Shown here: positions 15,869-24,036 of the stretch, in pieces
Layout of the letters: each line of letters begins with the position of its first letter
Position numbering within the stretch: position 1 is the stretch's first letter
Source of the DNA: Mesorhizobium sp. J18
GTDB taxonomy: Bacteria > Pseudomonadota > Alphaproteobacteria > Rhizobiales > Rhizobiaceae
Assembly: GCF_007829525.1 (NCBI RefSeq)
Contig: NZ_VLJP01000007.1
Coordinates: forward strand, 16,724 to 72,563
DNA: 55,840 nt
Direction of reading: 5' to 3'
The notes under the pieces: model-generated
Database searches by the model: none
Seen by the model: the letters and a program-made list of their open reading frames with translations, nothing else
What the model was told of the DNA's origin: nothing
Translations under genes and position numbers: made by a program

Positions 15869-16232
15869 GCAGGCCGAGACCGGCGGCGTCCGGAGCAGGC
15901 TGCCGCTGTCGCCCGTCCATATAAGCGGGCGTCTCGACGCTGACGGCGATCTGGCGATCTCCTGGATGCGGCGCGGCCGTATCGATGCCGATAGCTGGCT
16001 GACGGAAGAGATTCCGCTCGGCGAGGAGACGGAAGCCTACCGCATCGCGGTGATGTCTGAAGCAGGCGGCACGGTCCGGGCGGCAACGGTGTCCGTTCCG
16101 TCATGGACCTACAGGCAAGAGCAGATATCCGTCGATTTCGGCGAAATTCCCGAAAGCATCACCGTGACCATCAGCCAGTTGGGCGCGCTCGGCGCGGGCG
16201 TGCCGGCGACCGCCTCAATCCTGGTCCGATAA
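15795..16232 (+). pseudogene. 3' end of the same g15-like gene in original orientation
   Basis: The frame is open from 15720, but recognisable sequence begins near nt 15800 with LQLNWRVGPAGFDISDAHFV, then RLPLSPVHISGR, ISWMRRGRIDADSW and EEIPLGEETEAYRIAV. These match my recollection of the C-terminal domain of GTA/prophage TIM-barrel host-specificity proteins (SPVH, W-x-RR-x-R, PLGEE..Y). The breakpoint with the inverted segment is therefore within about 15787-15807. The coding end is intact, with the stop at 16230-16232, and it is followed by the holin-like gene in the usual order. Confidence 0.75.
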
Positions 16233-16258
16233 TTCAACCCAGCAGAAAGGATGACTTC

Positions 16259-16465
16259 ATGACAGGTTCGAAACCCTGGTATCTTTCGCGTACCATATGG
16301 GCCTCGCTCGTCTCCGTGGCGACCGCGGCAGCCGGACTTTTGGGTCTGCCCGTGGAAGGCCTCGACGGCTCGGCGTTGACCGATACGCTCCTGCAGGCGA
16401 TCACCGCCGTCTCGGCGCTGGCGGCGATCCTGGGGCGCGTGTTTGCGACGAGCCGTATCGGCTGA
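16259..16465 (+). CDS. holin-like small membrane protein downstream of g15
   Basis: A 68-residue protein (MTGSKPWYLSRTIWASLV...) with two hydrophobic segments: residues 13-28 and 45-62 (LLQAITAVSALAAILGRVF). AGAAAGG-like purines precede the ATG. Similar tiny proteins beginning with KPWYLSRT follow the g15-like gene in rhizobial GTA/prophage clusters and are often called holins. Its role in lysis is inferred from size, topology and place. It is the last gene of the island, followed by a strong hairpin. Confidence 0.65.
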   Translation: MTGSKPWYLSRTIWASLVSVATAAAGLLGLPVEGLDGSALTDTLLQAITAVSALAAILGRVFATSRIG

Positions 16466-16482
16466 AACGGGCCTTTCGACAG

Positions 16483-16515
16483 GTTTCCGCCGCGGTTCAC
16501 TGCCGCGGCGGAAAC
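16483..16515 (+). terminator. 13-bp perfect stem hairpin after the holin-like gene
   Basis: GTTTCCGCCGCGG (16483-16495) and CCGCGGCGGAAAC (16503-16515) pair perfectly around TTCACTG, 18 bp after the stop codon. A T-tract does not follow directly, so it is terminator-like rather than a textbook intrinsic terminator. It marks the right edge of the phage-like island. Confidence 0.6.
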
Positions 16516-16599
16516 AAGCCAGCTAATCGATTTGAGCAATTCGGCGAAATGGTCTTATGTTCATTTCATGTTCAGCACCAATGCGATAAACCGCCCGCT

Positions 16600-16896
16600 A
16601 TGAAACCTGTCAAAAACATGCTTCGGCACCCGGTTCTGCTTCTGGCGCTTCTGGCCGGCCTTGCGCCGGTGCGGGCGATGCCGCTTGCCGATCCGAAGCC
16701 AGAGTCGCTGGTGCAGCCGGTGGCGGTGAACTGTTATGCCATCGGCCGGCAGATCGCCTTGCAGAGAGGCGGGGAGCTGATGCAGGCCACGGCGGTCAAC
16801 AGCGGCGGCCGCACCATGTGCCGGGTCGTCATCCGCGTTCCCGGACGGGACGGCGAGCGGCCCCGGCGGGCCGAATTCATGGTTCCCGCAAACTGA
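16600..16896 (+). CDS. feuN: small exported protein, FeuN-like candidate
   Basis: A 98-residue protein with a clear signal peptide (HPVLLLALLAGLAPVRA, residues 10-26) and a short periplasmic domain with two cysteines (VNCYAIGRQIALQRGGEL and TMCRVVIRVPGRDGERP). It lies 20 bp upstream of the FeuP-like regulator gene. In Sinorhizobium meliloti, FeuN is a small periplasmic inhibitor of the FeuQ/FeuP pathway encoded next to feuP. Size, export signal and position agree with that. The identification is by context and not by a remembered sequence match, so the symbol is provisional. A longer frame from 16297 covers the phage terminator and was rejected. Confidence 0.6.
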   Translation: MKPVKNMLRHPVLLLALLAGLAPVRAMPLADPKPESLVQPVAVNCYAIGRQIALQRGGELMQATAVNSGGRTMCRVVIRVPGRDGERPRRAEFMVPAN

Positions 16897-16916
16897 TCGG
16901 CAGCGAAGGGGCAGCG

Positions 16917-17576
16917 ATGCGCATTCTGGTCGTGGAAGATGACAAGGACCTGAACCGGCAGATCTCCGACGCGCTGGCGGATGCAGGCTATGTGGTCGAT
17001 CGCGCCTTCGATGGCGAGGAAGGGCATTTCCTCGGCGATACGGAGCCCTATGACGCGGTGGTGCTTGATATTGGCCTGCCGCAGATGGACGGCATCAGTG
17101 TTCTGGAACGCTGGCGTCGCGACGGCCGCAAGATGCCGGTGCTGATCCTGACGGCGCGCGACCGCTGGAGCGACAAGGTTTCCGGCATCGACGCCGGCGC
17201 CGACGACTATGTGACGAAGCCTTTCCATATCGAGGAGATCCTGGCGCGGCTGAGGGCGCTCATTCGGCGCGCAGCCGGTCATGCCTCGTCGGAACTTCTT
17301 TGCGGGCCGCTGCGGCTCGATACCAAATCCTCCAAGGTCGATGTCGACGGCGTGCCGGTGAAGCTCACCTCGCATGAATACAGGCTGCTCGCCTATCTCA
17401 TGCATCATCGCGATACGGTGGTGTCGCGAACGGAACTGGTCGAGCATCTTTACGACCAGGATTTCGACCGCGATTCCAATACGATCGAGGTCTTTGTCGG
17501 CCGGCTGCGCAAAAAGCTGGGCGTCGATCTGATCGAGACGGTGCGCGGTATGGGATACCGTATGCGTGAGTCCTAG
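16917..17576 (+). CDS. feuP: OmpR-family response regulator FeuP
   Basis: A 219-residue response regulator. The start is at MRILVVEDD (16917), not the longer arginine-rich extension. The receiver domain has the acidic pair ED at 7-8, phosphoacceptor Asp51 (VVLDIGLPQMDG) and the conserved lysine in DYVTKPF. The C-terminal winged helix carries VSRTELVEHLYDQDFDRDSN and RLRKKLG. It overlaps feuQ by 11 bp and follows the small exported gene, the feuN-feuP-feuQ order. In S. meliloti FeuP/FeuQ controls ndvA and osmoadaptation through periplasmic cyclic glucan export; the same role is assumed here. Confidence 0.82.
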   Translation: MRILVVEDDKDLNRQISDALADAGYVVDRAFDGEEGHFLGDTEPYDAVVLDIGLPQMDGISVLERWRRDGRKMPVLILTARDRWSDKVSGIDAGADDYVTKPFHIEEILARLRALIRRAAGHASSELLCGPLRLDTKSSKVDVDGVPVKLTSHEYRLLAYLMHHRDTVVSRTELVEHLYDQDFDRDSNTIEVFVGRLRKKLGVDLIETVRGMGYRMRES

Positions 17577-18978
17577 GCCGTTCCGCTTGCAGTCCTTCCT
17601 GCGCTCAGCATTCTGGCCGCGTTCGCTGGCCTTCCGCATCGTCGCGCTCTCCACGATCTGGGCGATCGTGGCACTCGTTGTGATCGCGACCGTGATCACT
17701 ACCCTTTTCCGGCAGGTCAGCGAACGCGGTTTTGAAAGCGTCCTTTCGGCGCATCTTTTCAACCTGATAGGCTCGGTAGGTGTGGCCGACGACGGCGGGC
17801 TCTCTGGCACGCCGAATCTCGGAGACCTCAGATTCTCCATTCCCGGATCGGGCTGGTACTGGGCAGTCGAGCCGGTCTCTGAGGACCTCGGGCCGCCCTT
17901 GCGCTCGCTGTCGCTGACCGGGCAGGTGCCTTCGCCTGCTACCTCGGAAGTGCCTTTCAACAACGAGTTCCAGCGCAGCTACCTCACGACCGGGCCTGGC
18001 GGGCAGACGCTTGAGGTCCTCGAAAGCGAATTGCTTCTCGGCGAAGGCAACCAGATCGCCCGTTTCCGCGTCATGGGCAACCGGAGCGAAATGGAAGCGG
18101 AGATGCGCCGGTTCACACGCCAGCTTTTCGGCTATCTGGCCATTTTCGGGCTCGGGCTGGTCGCGATCAACGCCGTCGCCATCCTGCTCGGCCTGAGGCC
18201 GCTCGGTATGGTCCGCCGCGCGCTCGCCAATATCCGGGCGGGCACGGCGCAGCGCCTGGACGGTTCCTTCCCCTCCGAGATCGCGCCGCTGGCAGACGAA
18301 ACCAACGCCCTGATCGAGAGCAATCGGCGGATCGTGGAACGCTCGCGCACGCAGGTCGGCAATCTGGCCCATTCGCTGAAGACGCCACTGGCGGTGCTGA
18401 TGAACGAGGGCAGGGCGATCGGAGGGGCGAAGGGCGAGTTGATCGCCAATCAGGCGGCTGGCATGCAAAAGCAGATCGAGCATTATCTGCAACGCGCGCG
18501 GGTCGCCGCCCAGCGCGATAATCTCGCCTTTCGCACCCCGGTCAATGCGGCGCTGAAGCGCATGGTTCGCGTAATGGAAAAGCTCAGCCCGGAAAAGCGC
18601 TTCGTGCTTTCCCTACCGCCAGAGGAGGTCGTTTTCGCCGGCGAACGGGAGGACCTCGAAGAGATCATGGGAAACCTGCTCGAGAACGCTGTCAAATGGG
18701 GGAAGAGCACGATCGCCATCAGCCTTTCCCGCGAAACGGCGGACCGTTCGGCAGGCCAGATGTTCGAGCTTTCGATCGAGGATGACGGCCCGGGCATACC
18801 GGAGGAGCAGGCCCGCGACGCCCTGAAACGGGGGCGGCGGCTGGATGAATCGAAACCGGGCACGGGCCTCGGCCTCGCTATCGTCGCCGATCTGGTCGAG
18901 GAATATGGCGGTACCGTCGCGCTTGTGAGATCGGAACTGGGAGGATTGAAGGCCGTCATCCGACTGCGCACTGGATGA
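17566..18978 (+). CDS. feuQ: sensor histidine kinase FeuQ
   Basis: A 470-residue inner-membrane kinase starting at GTG 17566 inside the end of feuP. Membrane segments are at about 25-47 and 188-210, flanking a periplasmic sensor loop of about 135 residues. A HAMP-like linker follows, then the dimerisation domain with His269 (NLAHSLKTPLAVL) and an ATPase domain with NLLENAVKWGK, DDGPGIPEE and GTGLGLAIV. It phosphorylates FeuP; the periplasmic loop is where a FeuN-type inhibitor would act. The tight overlap implies co-translation. Domains and length are complete. Confidence 0.85.
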   Translation: MSPRPFRLQSFLRSAFWPRSLAFRIVALSTIWAIVALVVIATVITTLFRQVSERGFESVLSAHLFNLIGSVGVADDGGLSGTPNLGDLRFSIPGSGWYWAVEPVSEDLGPPLRSLSLTGQVPSPATSEVPFNNEFQRSYLTTGPGGQTLEVLESELLLGEGNQIARFRVMGNRSEMEAEMRRFTRQLFGYLAIFGLGLVAINAVAILLGLRPLGMVRRALANIRAGTAQRLDGSFPSEIAPLADETNALIESNRRIVERSRTQVGNLAHSLKTPLAVLMNEGRAIGGAKGELIANQAAGMQKQIEHYLQRARVAAQRDNLAFRTPVNAALKRMVRVMEKLSPEKRFVLSLPPEEVVFAGEREDLEEIMGNLLENAVKWGKSTIAISLSRETADRSAGQMFELSIEDDGPGIPEEQARDALKRGRRLDESKPGTGLGLAIVADLVEEYGGTVALVRSELGGLKAVIRLRTG

Positions 18979-19100
18979 CTGTTGCATTGCAATGTAAAAT
19001 AAGGATGAGATGGGGGAACTGGACCAAACCGGGACCAAAGGAAACCGGGCCAACAGGTCCAAATTCCGTCAAACATGATTCCTAAGCGGCGGGAAATTCA

Positions 19101-19571
19101 ATGGTTCGCTCGATGTCGAGGATCATCGTGAGAAGAGAAGTTGCACTGGTCACCCTGGCGGCGCTGATCCTGTCGGGCTGCATGTCCGGGGGGACGCGAA
19201 CGGCAGTTCCCGAGCTTCAGCCCAACCAATATGCGGCCCCTGCGCCAACCGTTACGGGCGAGGCGGTGGAGGGAATCGTAGGCGGCGGGCTTGTCGGCAG
19301 CGCTTTCGGCGTGCAACTGGGCCGCGGCGAGCGCCGTTCGGCGCTGGAAGCCGAATATCGCGCGCTGGAATCTACTCCCGCCGGCCAAGCGGTGACCTGG
19401 GAGGGAAGCTTCTCCGGGCGCAGCGGTAAGGTCGTCGCCGCGCAACCCTACCGGGTAGGCTCGCAGGATTGCCGCCAATACACGCACACGATCACCAGCG
19501 GCGGCGTCGAGCAGACCGCAAGAGGCACCGCCTGCCGCAACCCTGATGGAAGCTGGACGGTGCTTTCCTGA
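19101..19571 (+). CDS. RT0821/Lpp0805-type surface-antigen lipoprotein
   Basis: A 156-residue lipoprotein with a charged start, a hydrophobic stretch and the lipobox LSGC (Cys27). A glycine-zipper-like segment (GEAVEGIVGGGLVGSAFGVQLG) is followed by the small soluble domain found in rickettsial 17-kDa-antigen relatives, ending in YTHTITSGGVEQTARGTACR. It is probably anchored in the outer membrane; its role is structural or unknown. GGGAA precedes ATG 19101; Met5 is an alternative. It stands alone between feuQ and the ccm operon, and a repeat lies downstream. Confidence 0.75.
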   Translation: MVRSMSRIIVRREVALVTLAALILSGCMSGGTRTAVPELQPNQYAAPAPTVTGEAVEGIVGGGLVGSAFGVQLGRGERRSALEAEYRALESTPAGQAVTWEGSFSGRSGKVVAAQPYRVGSQDCRQYTHTITSGGVEQTARGTACRNPDGSWTVLS

Positions 19572-19630
19572 CGGGGAAGATTTTTCCAACCACTGATGAG
19601 TCGTCCGGCCGCTGCGTCGATCATTGGCCG

Positions 19631-19685
19631 TCGAGACCAGGATCCCCGACACTCTCCGCTTCGCTTCGAGGTCGAGGATGACGGG
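19631..19685. repeat. dispersed repeat copy A
   Basis: The sequence beginning TCGAGACCAGGATCCCCGAC and ending GAGGTCGAGGATGACGGG recurs, with a few substitutions, at 47296-47351. Its first 16 bases also match one arm of the 22-bp inverted repeat at 30909. It lies in the 190-bp gap before ccmI, which otherwise shows nothing. It looks like a rhizobial intergenic repeat unit. Confidence 0.6.
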
Positions 19686-19763
19686 CTGTAGAGGTATCCC
19701 GCCGCCAAAAGGCCGCATGTCGCGAATATTGTGGCGGAATACCCTGGCCGCTATTTAGACAGA

Positions 19764-20909
19764 ATGCTTTTTTGGGCCATAGCCGCACTTCTGACCCTGG
19801 CCGCATCGCTGTCCGTGATGCTGCCTTTCCTGCGCTCGCCACGCACCGCAGCGGATGCTGCCAGTGACATCGAGGTTTATCGCGACCAGCTTGCCGAGCT
19901 GGAACGCGAGGTCAGCCGCGGCACGATCGCTCGTTCGGAGGCCGAGGAGGCGCGCGCCGAAATCGCCCGGCGCATATTGCGCGCCAAGGATACGGGCGGC
20001 GCCGGCATGTCGGCGGAAGGCACGGCCATGCGGTTTGTCGCCATGGCTGCGGTTCTCGCTGTTCCGCTGGTGAGCTGGGGACTCTATGCCTTGCTCGGCT
20101 CCCCGGGGCTGCCGGCGCAGCCCTTGCAGGCCAGGCTGGCAAAGGATCCGGCGGAGAACTCCATCGAGGAGCTCATTGCCCGCGCCGAGACGCATCTTGC
20201 CGCAAATCCCGATGACGGAAGAGGCTGGGACGTGCTTGCACCGGTCTATTTCCGGTTGGGGCGTTTTGCCGATGCGGAGACCGCCTATCGCAACGCCATC
20301 CGGCTCGACGGCGCCAGCGCCGGACGCGAGGCGGGGCTCGGCGAAGCCATCACCGGCGGGCGCGGCGGCGTCGTCTCGGCGGAGGCCGAGGCGGCATTCG
20401 AGCGGGCACTGGAACTGGAGCCCAGCAATCCGAAGGCGCGTTTCTTTCTCGCCATGGCCAAGGCGCAGGAAGGCTCGTTGGACGAGGCCGGCCAGAAATG
20501 GCGGTCGCTTCAGGCCGACCTGCCGGCGGATTCGCCGTGGCAGGAGGCAGTGGAGCAGGCGCTGGCGCAACTCGACAGGGCAGGCGCCGGAGACAGGACC
20601 GCGGCCACGTCGGGGCCGGACAATGAGGAGGTGGCGGCCGCGACCGAGATGTCGCCGGAAGACCGGCAAGCAATGGTCGAGGGCATGGTGGCGCGGCTTG
20701 ATGAAAGGCTGCGCCAGAACCCGCATGACAAGGAAGGATGGCAGCGTCTTGTCCGTTCCTATGTCGTGCTCGGCCGGAACGAAGACGCGCTGGGCGCGCT
20801 AAAGCGGGGCGTGGAGGCTCTCGGACAGGATTCCCAGGATGCACGCGAGCTTGAGGCCTTCGCGGCGGGACTCGGTCTGGCCGAAGGTCCGGGGGAGGAG
20901 GACAGGTGA
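19764..20909 (+). CDS. ccmI: cytochrome c maturation protein CcmI (CycH)
   Basis: A 381-residue protein. Start at ATG 19764 (MLFWAIAALLTLAASLSV), eleven codons into a longer frame. Two membrane spans (residues about 3-22 and 95-115) bracket a cytoplasmic leucine-zipper-like loop with VYRDQLAELEREVSRGTI. The periplasmic part has TPR-like repeats (DGRGWDVLAPVYFRLGRFADAETAY and KEGWQRLVRSYVVLGRNEDAL). CcmI carries apocytochrome c to the CcmF/CcmH haem ligation complex. First gene of ccmI-ccmE-ccmF-ccmH; it overlaps ccmE by 4 bp. Rhizobial name cycH. Confidence 0.92.
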   Translation: MLFWAIAALLTLAASLSVMLPFLRSPRTAADAASDIEVYRDQLAELEREVSRGTIARSEAEEARAEIARRILRAKDTGGAGMSAEGTAMRFVAMAAVLAVPLVSWGLYALLGSPGLPAQPLQARLAKDPAENSIEELIARAETHLAANPDDGRGWDVLAPVYFRLGRFADAETAYRNAIRLDGASAGREAGLGEAITGGRGGVVSAEAEAAFERALELEPSNPKARFFLAMAKAQEGSLDEAGQKWRSLQADLPADSPWQEAVEQALAQLDRAGAGDRTAATSGPDNEEVAAATEMSPEDRQAMVEGMVARLDERLRQNPHDKEGWQRLVRSYVVLGRNEDALGALKRGVEALGQDSQDARELEAFAAGLGLAEGPGEEDR

Positions 20910-21352
20910 CGAGAAAACAGAAAAGGCTTTCCATCATCGGGGGCGCCATGGGCTTTCTCGCCGCAGCGACGGCGCTGACCTTCTACGCGCTCGGCCAGCA
21001 GACATCCTATTTCTACATGCCTTCCGACGCGCTTGCGGCGCAATTGGCGCCCGGCGAACGCATCCGGCTCGGCGGGCTGGTCGAGAAGGGCTCGATCGTC
21101 CGGGGGCAGGGAACGGAGGTGAGATTCGCCGTCACCGATCACGAGAAGTCCATAACCGTGAATTATAGCGGCATCCTGCCCGACCTGTTCCGCGAGGAGC
21201 AGGGCGTGGTGACCCATGGCATGTTCCAGCCGGACGGCAGCTTCGTTGCCGACAGCGTGCTGGCCAAGCATGACGAGACCTATATGCCCAAGGAAGTGGC
21301 GGAAAGCCTGAAGGAAAAGGGCCTTTGGCAGGAGGAGACGGCGCAGCAATGA
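20906..21352 (+). CDS. ccmE: haem chaperone CcmE (CycJ)
   Basis: A 148-residue protein with one N-terminal membrane anchor (about residues 8-29) and a periplasmic OB-fold. The covalent haem-binding histidine is His122 in LAKHDETYMPKE, with the following tyrosine that ligates haem. CcmE takes haem from CcmC and hands it to CcmF. The gene overlaps ccmI and ccmF by 4 bp each (ATGA), so the four genes are one translational unit. Normal length. Confidence 0.95.
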   Translation: MTRKQKRLSIIGGAMGFLAAATALTFYALGQQTSYFYMPSDALAAQLAPGERIRLGGLVEKGSIVRGQGTEVRFAVTDHEKSITVNYSGILPDLFREEQGVVTHGMFQPDGSFVADSVLAKHDETYMPKEVAESLKEKGLWQEETAQQ

Positions 21353-23337
21353 GCGTCGAGCTGGGCCATTTCGCGCTCGTGCTGGCCTTTGCGCTGGCGC
21401 TCGTGCAGTCGGTCGTGCCGCTTTACGGGGCACGAAAGGGGAGCCTGCGCCTGATGGGCGTCGGAGAGCCGGCGGCGCTGTGCGGCCTTGTCCTGATCTC
21501 GATCGCCTTCGCCGCCCTGATCGCGGCCTATGTGCAGTCCGACTTCTCCGTCGCCAATGTCTGGGAGAACTCCCACTCGGCAAAGCCGCTGATCTACAAG
21601 CTGACCGGCGTTTGGGGTAATCACGAGGGCTCGATGCTCCTGTGGGTGCTGATCCTGGCCATCTTTGGCGGGCTCGTGGCGCTGTTCGGGCGCAACCTGC
21701 CGCCGACCTTGAGGGCCAATGTGCTGGCGGTGCAGGGCTTCATCGCGGCTGCCTTCCTGCTCTTCATCCTGTCGACGTCGAACCCGTTCGTCCGTCTTGT
21801 CCCGGCGCCGATCGAGGGGCGGGACCTCAACCCGATTCTGCAGGATATCGGCCTGGCGGTGCATCCGCCGTTGCTCTATCTCGGCTATGTCGGCTTTTCG
21901 ATTTCGTTTTCCTTCGCCGTCGCGGCGCTGATCGAAGGGCGGACCGATGCCGCCTGGGCGCGCTGGGTGCGGCCCTGGACTCTTGCCGCATGGATGTTCC
22001 TGACCGGCGGCATCGCCATGGGCTCCTACTGGGCCTATTACGAACTCGGCTGGGGCGGCTTCTGGTTCTGGGATCCGGTGGAGAATGCGTCCTTCCTGCC
22101 CTGGCTTACCGGCACCGCTCTTTTGCATTCGGCAATTGTGATGGAACGCCGCTCGGCCCTGAAGATATGGACGGTGCTTCTGGCGATCCTGACCTTTTCC
22201 ATGTCGTTGCTCGGCACCTTCCTCGTGCGTTCCGGCGTGCTGACTTCGGTGCATGCCTTTGCGACCGACCCGACGCGCGGCGTCTTTATCCTGACGATCC
22301 TCATCCTGTTCATAGGCGGTTCGCTGGCGCTGTTCGCCTGGCGCGCCTCGGCGCTGGCGCCGGGGGGCCTGTTCCATCCGATCTCGCGGGAAGGCGCGCT
22401 GGTGCTCAACAACCTCTTTCTGACAACCGCGGCGGCGACCGTGCTTGTCGGCACGCTTTATCCGCTGGTGCTCGAATCCATCACCGGCGAAAAGATCTCC
22501 GTCGGCGCGCCCTTCTTCAATCTGACTTTCGGGCCGCTGATGGTGCCGCTTCTGGCCGTCGTGCCCTTCGGACCGCTTCTGGCATGGAAGCGCGGCGATC
22601 TGGCGGGCGTGGCGCAGCGCCTGTTCGCCGCTTTCGGCGGGGCGCTGTTCATCGTGCTTCTCGTCTATTTCTTCATCGACGGCGCATCGGCGCTGGCCGC
22701 GCTCGGCACAGGTCTCGCCTTCTGGCTGATCTTCGGTGCGCTGACGGATCTGGCCCTGAAATCGGGCGTCGGCAATGTCGGACCAGGCGTGGCGTTGCGG
22801 CGCTTCGCAGGCCTGCCGCGTTCGGTCTTCGGCACGGCGCTTGCCCATGCCGGCCTCGGCATCACGCTTCTCGGCATCGTGGCGACAACCACCATGCAGA
22901 GCGAGCACATCCTTACCGTAAAGCCGGGCGAGACCGTGGAAATCGCCGGCTATTCGCTGAGATATGAAGGGCTGCAGCCTTTCACCGGACCGAACTACAC
23001 CGAGAATCGCGGTCGTTTCGTCCTGACGGAGCGCGGCCGCGCGCTGGGTGACGTCGTCTCGTCAAAAAGGTTCTATTCGGTGCGACAGATGCCGACGACC
23101 GAGGCCGGCATCAGGACGATCGGGCTCAGCCAGCTCTATGTTTCGCTCGGCGACGAGATCGAAGACGGCGGCATTGTCGTGCATATCTGGTGGAAGCCGC
23201 TGGTCACGCTGATCTGGCTCGGCGCGCTGGCGATGATGGCCGGCGGCGCGGTCTCGCTGCTCGACCGGCGGCTGAGGATCGGCGCTCCCTCGCGGCGCAA
23301 GCGGGCAGCCCAGGCGCAGCCGGAGCCTGCCGAATGA
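21349..23337 (+). CDS. ccmF: haem lyase subunit CcmF (CycK)
   Basis: A 662-residue polytopic inner-membrane protein with some 14-15 hydrophobic segments. The tryptophan-rich motif [19 protein letters not shown] lies at about residues 234-252, with conserved histidines before and after ([14 protein letters not shown] and LLHSAIV). It ligates haem to the CXXCH motifs of apocytochrome c together with CcmH and CcmI. Start at ATG 21349, in the ATGA overlap with ccmE. It overlaps ccmH by 4 bp. Confidence 0.95.
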   Translation: MSVELGHFALVLAFALALVQSVVPLYGARKGSLRLMGVGEPAALCGLVLISIAFAALIAAYVQSDFSVANVWENSHSAKPLIYKLTGVWGNHEGSMLLWVLILAIFGGLVALFGRNLPPTLRANVLAVQGFIAAAFLLFILSTSNPFVRLVPAPIEGRDLNPILQDIGLAVHPPLLYLGYVGFSISFSFAVAALIEGRTDAAWARWVRPWTLAAWMFLTGGIAMGSYWAYYELGWGGFWFWDPVENASFLPWLTGTALLHSAIVMERRSALKIWTVLLAILTFSMSLLGTFLVRSGVLTSVHAFATDPTRGVFILTILILFIGGSLALFAWRASALAPGGLFHPISREGALVLNNLFLTTAAATVLVGTLYPLVLESITGEKISVGAPFFNLTFGPLMVPLLAVVPFGPLLAWKRGDLAGVAQRLFAAFGGALFIVLLVYFFIDGASALAALGTGLAFWLIFGALTDLALKSGVGNVGPGVALRRFAGLPRSVFGTALAHAGLGITLLGIVATTTMQSEHILTVKPGETVEIAGYSLRYEGLQPFTGPNYTENRGRFVLTERGRALGDVVSSKRFYSVRQMPTTEAGIRTIGLSQLYVSLGDEIEDGGIVVHIWWKPLVTLIWLGALAMMAGGAVSLLDRRLRIGAPSRRKRAAQAQPEPAE

Positions 23338-23885
23338 GGGCGTCGTTTTCGAGCGAAAGTATCCTCACCCCGGACCCCTCCCTTCAAGAAGGAGGGAAAT
23401 CAGCGCTCAGGCAGTTTTGCCGGCACATCGTCCTTGCACTCGCTGCCTGTTTCCTGCTGGCGCAGCCCGCCTTTGCGGTCCAGCCCGACGAGATGCTGGA
23501 TGATCCTGCGCTGGAAAGGCGGGCGCGGGAGCTTTCGGCTGAACTGCGCTGCATGGTCTGCCAGAACCAGTCGATCGACGATTCCGATGCCGAGCTTGCG
23601 CATGACCTGCGCGTACTGGTGCGCGAGCGGTTGAAAGAGGGCGACAGCAATGAGGAAGTGCTGGATTATGTTGTCGCCCGTTACGGCGAATTCGTGCTCC
23701 TGAAGCCGCGCCTCAATATGCGCAACGCTCTGCTCTGGGGCACTCCTGTCCTTCTGCTGATTATCGGTAGCGCACTCGCCTTCTCGACCATGCGCATGCG
23801 GCGTGGCCGTGAGATTGCGCCCCTTACGCCGGAAGAGGAGGCTCGGCTCAGGAAGCTGCTCGAGGAGCAGGAATCGGGGTCGTAG
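23334..23885 (+). CDS. ccmH: apocytochrome c thioredoxin-like protein CcmH (CycL) with an inserted repeat at its N-terminus
   Basis: A 183-residue protein. The CcmH redox motif RCMVCQNQS has Cys73 and Cys76, followed by [14 protein letters not shown] and a C-terminal membrane span ([17 protein letters not shown]). The export signal is residues 28-48 ([18 protein letters not shown]). Before it comes an unusual stretch of about 25 residues, part of which ([12 protein letters not shown]) is encoded by a palindromic intergenic-type repeat at 23363-23397. The start at 23334 still overlaps ccmF, and no in-frame ATG/GTG follows the repeat, so the insertion seems translated. CcmH reduces apocytochrome c cysteines for haem attachment. 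Confidence 0.9.
   Translation: MRASFSSESILTPDPSLQEGGKSALRQFCRHIVLALAACFLLAQPAFAVQPDEMLDDPALERRARELSAELRCMVCQNQSIDDSDAELAHDLRVLVRERLKEGDSNEEVLDYVVARYGEFVLLKPRLNMRNALLWGTPVLLLIIGSALAFSTMRMRRGREIAPLTPEEEARLRKLLEEQESGS
23363..23397. repeat. palindromic repeat inside the ccmH 5' coding region
   Basis: CCCTCCCTTC (23376-23385) and GAAGGAGGG (23388-23396) pair with one bulged base, preceded by CTCACCCCGGAC. This wording is familiar to me as a common intergenic palindromic repeat in rhizobia. Here it lies in frame in coding sequence. Confidence 0.5.
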
Positions 23886-24036
23886 GAAGTCACCCCGCTG
23901 TCCTGCCGGACCCAAACATTACCAAAGTTTCATGCGGCGGAAATGGCGCGGTAAGGTGTAGCGCATTATGTCTCCTCGCGAAGGGCGTCGTCCCGGATGT
24001 CCAATGCGATTGCAAGAAGAGACATAAGAGGTTTTC

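Larger units (their letters stand above)
7501..16465. mobile_element. degenerate GTA/prophage composite island
   Basis: The interval begins with GTA-like packaging genes (small gene and large terminase, plus strand) and ends with the 3' end of a GTA g15-like gene and a holin-like gene (plus strand). Between them lie pieces of an HK97-type prophage and an inverted internal segment of the g15-like gene. No integrase, portal, protease, tape measure or lysis enzyme is readable. No tRNA or direct repeat that could be an attachment site was seen. I infer two ancestral elements merged and eroded by deletions and one inversion. The limits given are those of the phage-like genes, not measured ends. 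Confidence 0.7.

Noticed and set aside
13979-15943. 654-codon plus-strand frame across the inverted g15-like segment
   Set aside because: The translation is Arg/His/Pro-rich and without domains; the minus strand has the TIM-barrel motifs.
7490-16600. Search for integrase, tRNA or direct repeats as attachment sites of the phage island
   Set aside because: None was recognised at either edge, so no att site is claimed.
21280-22908. 542-codon minus-strand frame opposite ccmF
   Set aside because: Extremely Gln/Arg/Asp-rich translation typical of an antisense shadow; ccmF is unmistakable.
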